Source: Chitinophaga pinensis
GTDB lineage: Bacteria > Bacteroidota > Bacteroidia > Chitinophagales > Chitinophagaceae
Direction: 5' to 3'
Length of the DNA: 57,046 nt
NCBI GenBank assembly: GCA_945860605.1
Contig: CAMAQL010000004.1
Location: forward strand, 1-57,046
The position numbers and the translations under genes were made by a program. Positions within the stretch are counted from its first letter, which is position 1. Each line of letters begins with the position of its first letter. Below, in pieces: positions 54,192 through 57,046 of this stretch. The notes below the pieces were generated by a model, which worked only from the letters and a program-made list of their open reading frames with translations, was not told the DNA's origin and made no database searches.

Positions 54192-54800
54192 ATGTCCAAG
54201 AAATCGCTTATTTACCTCGCATTTTTCGCAGTCCTTCTTACTGGATTTTATTATTTTTTATTTAGGGGAACCGACAATTGGAAAGTGAAAATGCCTGTTT
54301 TAAGCTATGTGCAACCCTTTTCTTTTACCAATCAGGATGGGAAACAAGTGACAGAAAAAGTGTTACAAAACAAAATTACTGTCGTAGAATACTTTTTCAC
54401 CACTTGCAAGGGGATCTGTCCAAAGCTGAATAAAAATATGAAAGAGATTTACTTAGTGTATAAAGACAATCCTGATTTTCAAATCCTCTCTCATACTTGT
54501 AATCCAGAAACAGATTCTGTACCAGTATTAAAACATTATGCAGACTCTTTAGAAGTAAATACTGCTCAATGGATTTTTGTAACAGGTAGAAAAGATAGTC
54601 TCTACCAAATGGCTCGTGGTTCTTATTTATTAGATGACCCAAAAAACAATGTGGTTAAAATAGAAGATCAATTTATCCATACCCAATTTTTTGCTTTAGT
54701 TGATAGAAACGGTAAAGTACGCGGGAAAATATATGATGGATTAAAGACCTTGGAAGTAGAACAATTAAAAGTGGATATCGGTAGGTTGATGAAAGAATAG
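54192..54800 (+). CDS. SCO1/SenC family copper-binding protein
   Basis: 202 aa. One N-terminal membrane anchor (about 5-24), then a thioredoxin-like domain with CxxxC in FTTCKGICPKL (Cys72, Cys76) and a conserved His in FIHTQFFALVD (about 166), the copper-binding set. Delivers copper to cytochrome c oxidase CuA or acts as a thiol reductase. No oxidase genes are nearby. ATG 54192 is chosen because the longer frame starting at 54063 overlaps merC and lies upstream of the promoter. Confidence 0.9.
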   Translation: MSKKSLIYLAFFAVLLTGFYYFLFRGTDNWKVKMPVLSYVQPFSFTNQDGKQVTEKVLQNKITVVEYFFTTCKGICPKLNKNMKEIYLVYKDNPDFQILSHTCNPETDSVPVLKHYADSLEVNTAQWIFVTGRKDSLYQMARGSYLLDDPKNNVVKIEDQFIHTQFFALVDRNGKVRGKIYDGLKTLEVEQLKVDIGRLMKE

Positions 54801-54840
54801 TGGTTTATCATAATGGAGTAAACAGGTTAAATATATTAAA

Positions 54841-55818
54841 ATGATTTTTGTAACCGGCGCAAGCGGTTTAGTAGGGTCACATTTAATTCAATCTTTATTA
54901 AGTAAAGGAAAAAAAGTGCGCGCCCTGTATCGTCAATCTGTGCCTGTCTTTGCGGGATCCGAACACTGCGAGTGGATCCAGGGAGATATCTTAGATCCCA
55001 CTGGTATAAACGATGCATTAGCAGGGGTGGACTATGTGTATCATTGCGCTGCGATTGTTTCTTTTGCACCAGGTGCAGCTGCAAAAATGTTACAATCCAA
55101 TGTAGAGGGAACAGCCAATGTGGTGAATGCATGTTTGGAGCAAAAAATAAAAAAATTAATTTTTGTAAGTTCGGTTGCTGCATTAGGTAGAATAAGAGAA
55201 ACTGAAGCAATAGACGAATCGATGCACTGGACACCAGCCACAAGTAATAGTGTGTATGGACAATCAAAATATTTAGCAGAATTAGAAGTTTGGAGAGCAA
55301 TGGAAGAAGGACTGCCTATGGCAATTGTGAATCCGGTTATTATATTAGGAGCAGGAGATTGGAATAATGGGTCATCAGGTATTTTTAAATCTGCTTTCAA
55401 CGAGTTCCCTTGGTATACGGGCGGTATGAGTGGTTTTGTAGATGTATTAGACGTGGTGGATGCCATGCAAATTTTAATGGAAAGTAATGTGGTGGGACAA
55501 CGCTATATATTGAGCGCAGAAAACCTACATTATAGAAACATCTTTAATGTTATTGCTAAAGCATTTGATAAAAGACTGCCTTATAAAAAAGTAACCCCAT
55601 TTTTAGCAGGAATTGTTTGGAGATTAGAAGCCATTAAGGGCATGATCACTGGTAAAGCGCCTTTATTAACCAAGGAAACTGCTGCAACAGCTCAAGCTAT
55701 TGTAAGGTTTAACAATCAAAATTTTTTGAATGCGTTTCCAAGTTTTCAATATCGGAATATAGATGCTACTATTATAAGAGTCGCTAAGGAGTTAAAAGTA
55801 ATCCACCAGCTACCTTAA
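54841..55818 (+). CDS. NAD-dependent epimerase/dehydratase family protein
   Basis: 325 aa extended short-chain dehydrogenase. Dinucleotide loop VTGASGLVGSHL (4-15), catalytic YGQSKYLAE (Tyr about 139, Lys about 143), and a C-terminal substrate part. Resembles the dihydroflavonol-reductase/3-beta-HSD-like branch acting on sugar nucleotides, lipids or ketones; the substrate is not readable. Its stop overlaps the convergent lpxD stop in TTAA. Confidence 0.85.
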   Translation: MIFVTGASGLVGSHLIQSLLSKGKKVRALYRQSVPVFAGSEHCEWIQGDILDPTGINDALAGVDYVYHCAAIVSFAPGAAAKMLQSNVEGTANVVNACLEQKIKKLIFVSSVAALGRIRETEAIDESMHWTPATSNSVYGQSKYLAELEVWRAMEEGLPMAIVNPVIILGAGDWNNGSSGIFKSAFNEFPWYTGGMSGFVDVLDVVDAMQILMESNVVGQRYILSAENLHYRNIFNVIAKAFDKRLPYKKVTPFLAGIVWRLEAIKGMITGKAPLLTKETAATAQAIVRFNNQNFLNAFPSFQYRNIDATIIRVAKELKVIHQLP

Positions 55819-56762
55819 TCTTCCATCATTTTTTTCCAAAGTGCAGGGATTCTTCTAATCCATACATATTCCCTTCGCTTCACAGCCGCATCTTCTGCAG
55901 GAAAGCCTAGGTATGTTTTATTACCTTCTATTGAATTAACCACACCCGACTGACCAAGCACCACGGCATTTTCGCCAATCGTTATAGTCTTATTTACACC
56001 AACCTGCCCCCAAATGGTCACACCCGATTTAATTTTTACACCTCCAGCAATACCAACCTGGGCAGCGATTAAACAATTTGCTTCTAATTGGGTATCATGA
56101 CCAATATGCACCATATTGTCTAGTTTAGATCCCATACCAATAATGGTATCACCACTCACGCCACGGTCAATGGTACAACCTGCTCCAATTTCGGCCCTAT
56201 CTTCAATCATGACCCGACCACAACTTGGCATTTTTACATACCAAGCGGGTCTATTTTTTTTAGTATTATAATAGAATGCATCTGATCCAATTACAGAATT
56301 AGATTGTATGATTACATGGTCTCCAATCATGGTATCTGCTAAAATTATGACACCAGGATGAATGATACAATGGTCTCCAATTTGCACATTATGACCAATA
56401 AAAACATTTGGCATCACCACACTGTTTGCACCTATTTTTAAGTCAGAACTAATTGATTCTGTGCTTATTTTAAATGGTTTAAAGTGATGAACGAGTTTTG
56501 CATAGGCGTCAAAAGGGGCATCACAATACAATAAAGTTTTTCCTTCAGGTAGCTCCACATCTTTACTATTAATGATAATACAAGTGGCAGCACTATTGAT
56601 ACAAGTAGCATAATATTTTGGATGATCTACAAAGACAATATCACCATTTTCAACTTGATGAATTTCATTGATTCCTGTGATAAAATTTTGATCATTACCA
56701 ATGATTTCTGCATTTGTAAATTCAGATAACCATTGTACCGAAACGGGTGTAGAAAGCTTCAT
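55815..56762 (-). CDS. lpxD: UDP-3-O-acylglucosamine N-acyltransferase LpxD-like
   Basis: 315 aa. N-terminal uridine-binding domain (about 1-100), then a left-handed beta-helix of hexapeptide repeats (about 105-285: IGANSVVMPNVFIGHNVQIG and onward), with the catalytic His in NMVHIGHDTQ and DAFYYNTKKN at the loop. Transfers a 3-hydroxyacyl chain in lipid A synthesis. It stands alone here, apart from lpxC/fabZ/lpxA, so it may be a second copy or a related sugar N-acyltransferase. -7 box 21 nt upstream. Confidence 0.87.
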   Translation of the reverse strand: MKLSTPVSVQWLSEFTNAEIIGNDQNFITGINEIHQVENGDIVFVDHPKYYATCINSAATCIIINSKDVELPEGKTLLYCDAPFDAYAKLVHHFKPFKISTESISSDLKIGANSVVMPNVFIGHNVQIGDHCIIHPGVIILADTMIGDHVIIQSNSVIGSDAFYYNTKKNRPAWYVKMPSCGRVMIEDRAEIGAGCTIDRGVSGDTIIGMGSKLDNMVHIGHDTQLEANCLIAAQVGIAGGVKIKSGVTIWGQVGVNKTITIGENAVVLGQSGVVNSIEGNKTYLGFPAEDAAVKRREYVWIRRIPALWKKMMED

Positions 56763-57046
56763 AGGCGTGATTTTGGGCTAAATCAAAGATAATGCGCCTT
56801 TTTTATAAAAATTTTTTTTAACAAAAATACTTGCCAAATAGAGGCATTATTTTTTCATAAAATCGATTCTCAAGATTTCTTTGAAGCAGTACAATTAAAA
56901 TTTTTGATTCAATGAAACTCATTGTTTATAAGTGTTTCAGCGATTTCAATTTTTTATATCAGAAAATAAAATCAATTTTTATTACGCTGATTATTTATTT
57001 TTATTCTTTTAAAATTATGGTCCCAAAAGGCAATTTGTGGATAAAC
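56763..57046. other. AT-rich non-coding right edge
   Basis: 284 bp beyond lpxD with no gene seen. It holds the lpxD promoter and, 3 bases before the window end, TGTGGATAA (57036-57044), a perfect DnaA-box match on the strand shown (reverse complement TTATCCACA). What follows lies outside the window. Confidence 0.5.
56784..56791 (-). promoter_or_regulatory. -7 promoter element of lpxD
   Basis: TATCTTTG on minus, perfect TAnnTTTG, ending 21 nt before the lpxD ATG. Confidence 0.65.

Noticed and set aside
55041..55466. 141-aa minus-strand frame inside the SDR gene
   Set aside because: Shadow of the conserved dehydrogenase frame.
1..57046. CRISPR arrays, insertion sequences, prophage or toxin-antitoxin modules
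   Set aside because: No spaced direct repeats, transposase, integrase or phage genes were found; coding style is uniform throughout.

Overview
The window reads as an ordinary, densely packed chromosomal segment of a low-GC Bacteroidota, probably near the Chitinophagaceae (family-level placement is inference). The main evidence is promoter style: many genes are preceded by the Bacteroidota -7 element TAnnTTTG rather than by a Shine-Dalgarno sequence. Lineage-type families also occur: DUF2480, a DUF5690-like membrane protein, bacterial GH3 enzymes, a YbeY with Asp as third metal ligand, and TlpA-type secreted thioredoxins. I see no tRNA, rRNA, CRISPR array, insertion sequence, prophage or broken gene. 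Only polA is incomplete, cut by the left edge.

Layout. 1-7.2 kb: polA and a two-gene operon of secreted amidohydrolase-like proteins. 7.4-10.2 kb: mnmG and ybeY flank 460 bp holding two perfect palindromic parS-type sites and a degenerate third. 10.2-13.8 kb: feoA, nadD, a DUF2480 gene and a PpiD-like chaperone. 13.84-14.6 kb: a very AT-rich gene-free stretch with three DnaA-box-like sequences. 14.6-20.3 kb, rightward: recA, acyltransferase, mgsA, uvrB, pnuC, NadR-type kinase. 20.4-28.3 kb: mtgA, a secreted unknown, a GH3-LysE pair, suhB, thiL, nagA, nitrilase, recX. 28.4-32.3 kb: dnaN, a fatty acid hydroxylase family protein, kdsB and a KdnB-like dehydrogenase. 32.4-39.3 kb, leftward: nfu, uvrD/pcrA, an OmpA lipoprotein, and a glycosyltransferase-mnmH-acyltransferase operon. 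39.4-45.4 kb: DUF5690-like protein, msrB, adk, and an lptB-GH3-small membrane protein-fabG operon. 45.5-57 kb: metF, a TlpA-type protein, rlmD with an active and an inactive-looking rhomboid and an EEP phosphatase, cysS, merC, a SCO protein, an SDR and lpxD.

How the parts fit. Much of the content is envelope building (mtgA, kdsB, lptB, lpxD, acyltransferases, OmpA), DNA repair and replication (polA, recA, uvrB, uvrD, recX, dnaN), tRNA/rRNA modification (mnmG, mnmH, rlmD, ybeY) and NAD supply (nadD, pnuC plus kinase). The parS cluster, the AT-rich DnaA-box region and the leftward/rightward gene polarity around 14 kb suggest an origin-proximal location, which is inference. The most notable observations are the 38-bp parS palindrome beside the mnmG promoter, the many genes whose -7 box ends only 3-9 nt before the start codon (leaderless or nearly so), the amidohydrolase pair in which two of three domains lack metal ligands, the two GH3 enzymes in different lipid/export contexts, and the rhomboid pair with one catalytically dead member.
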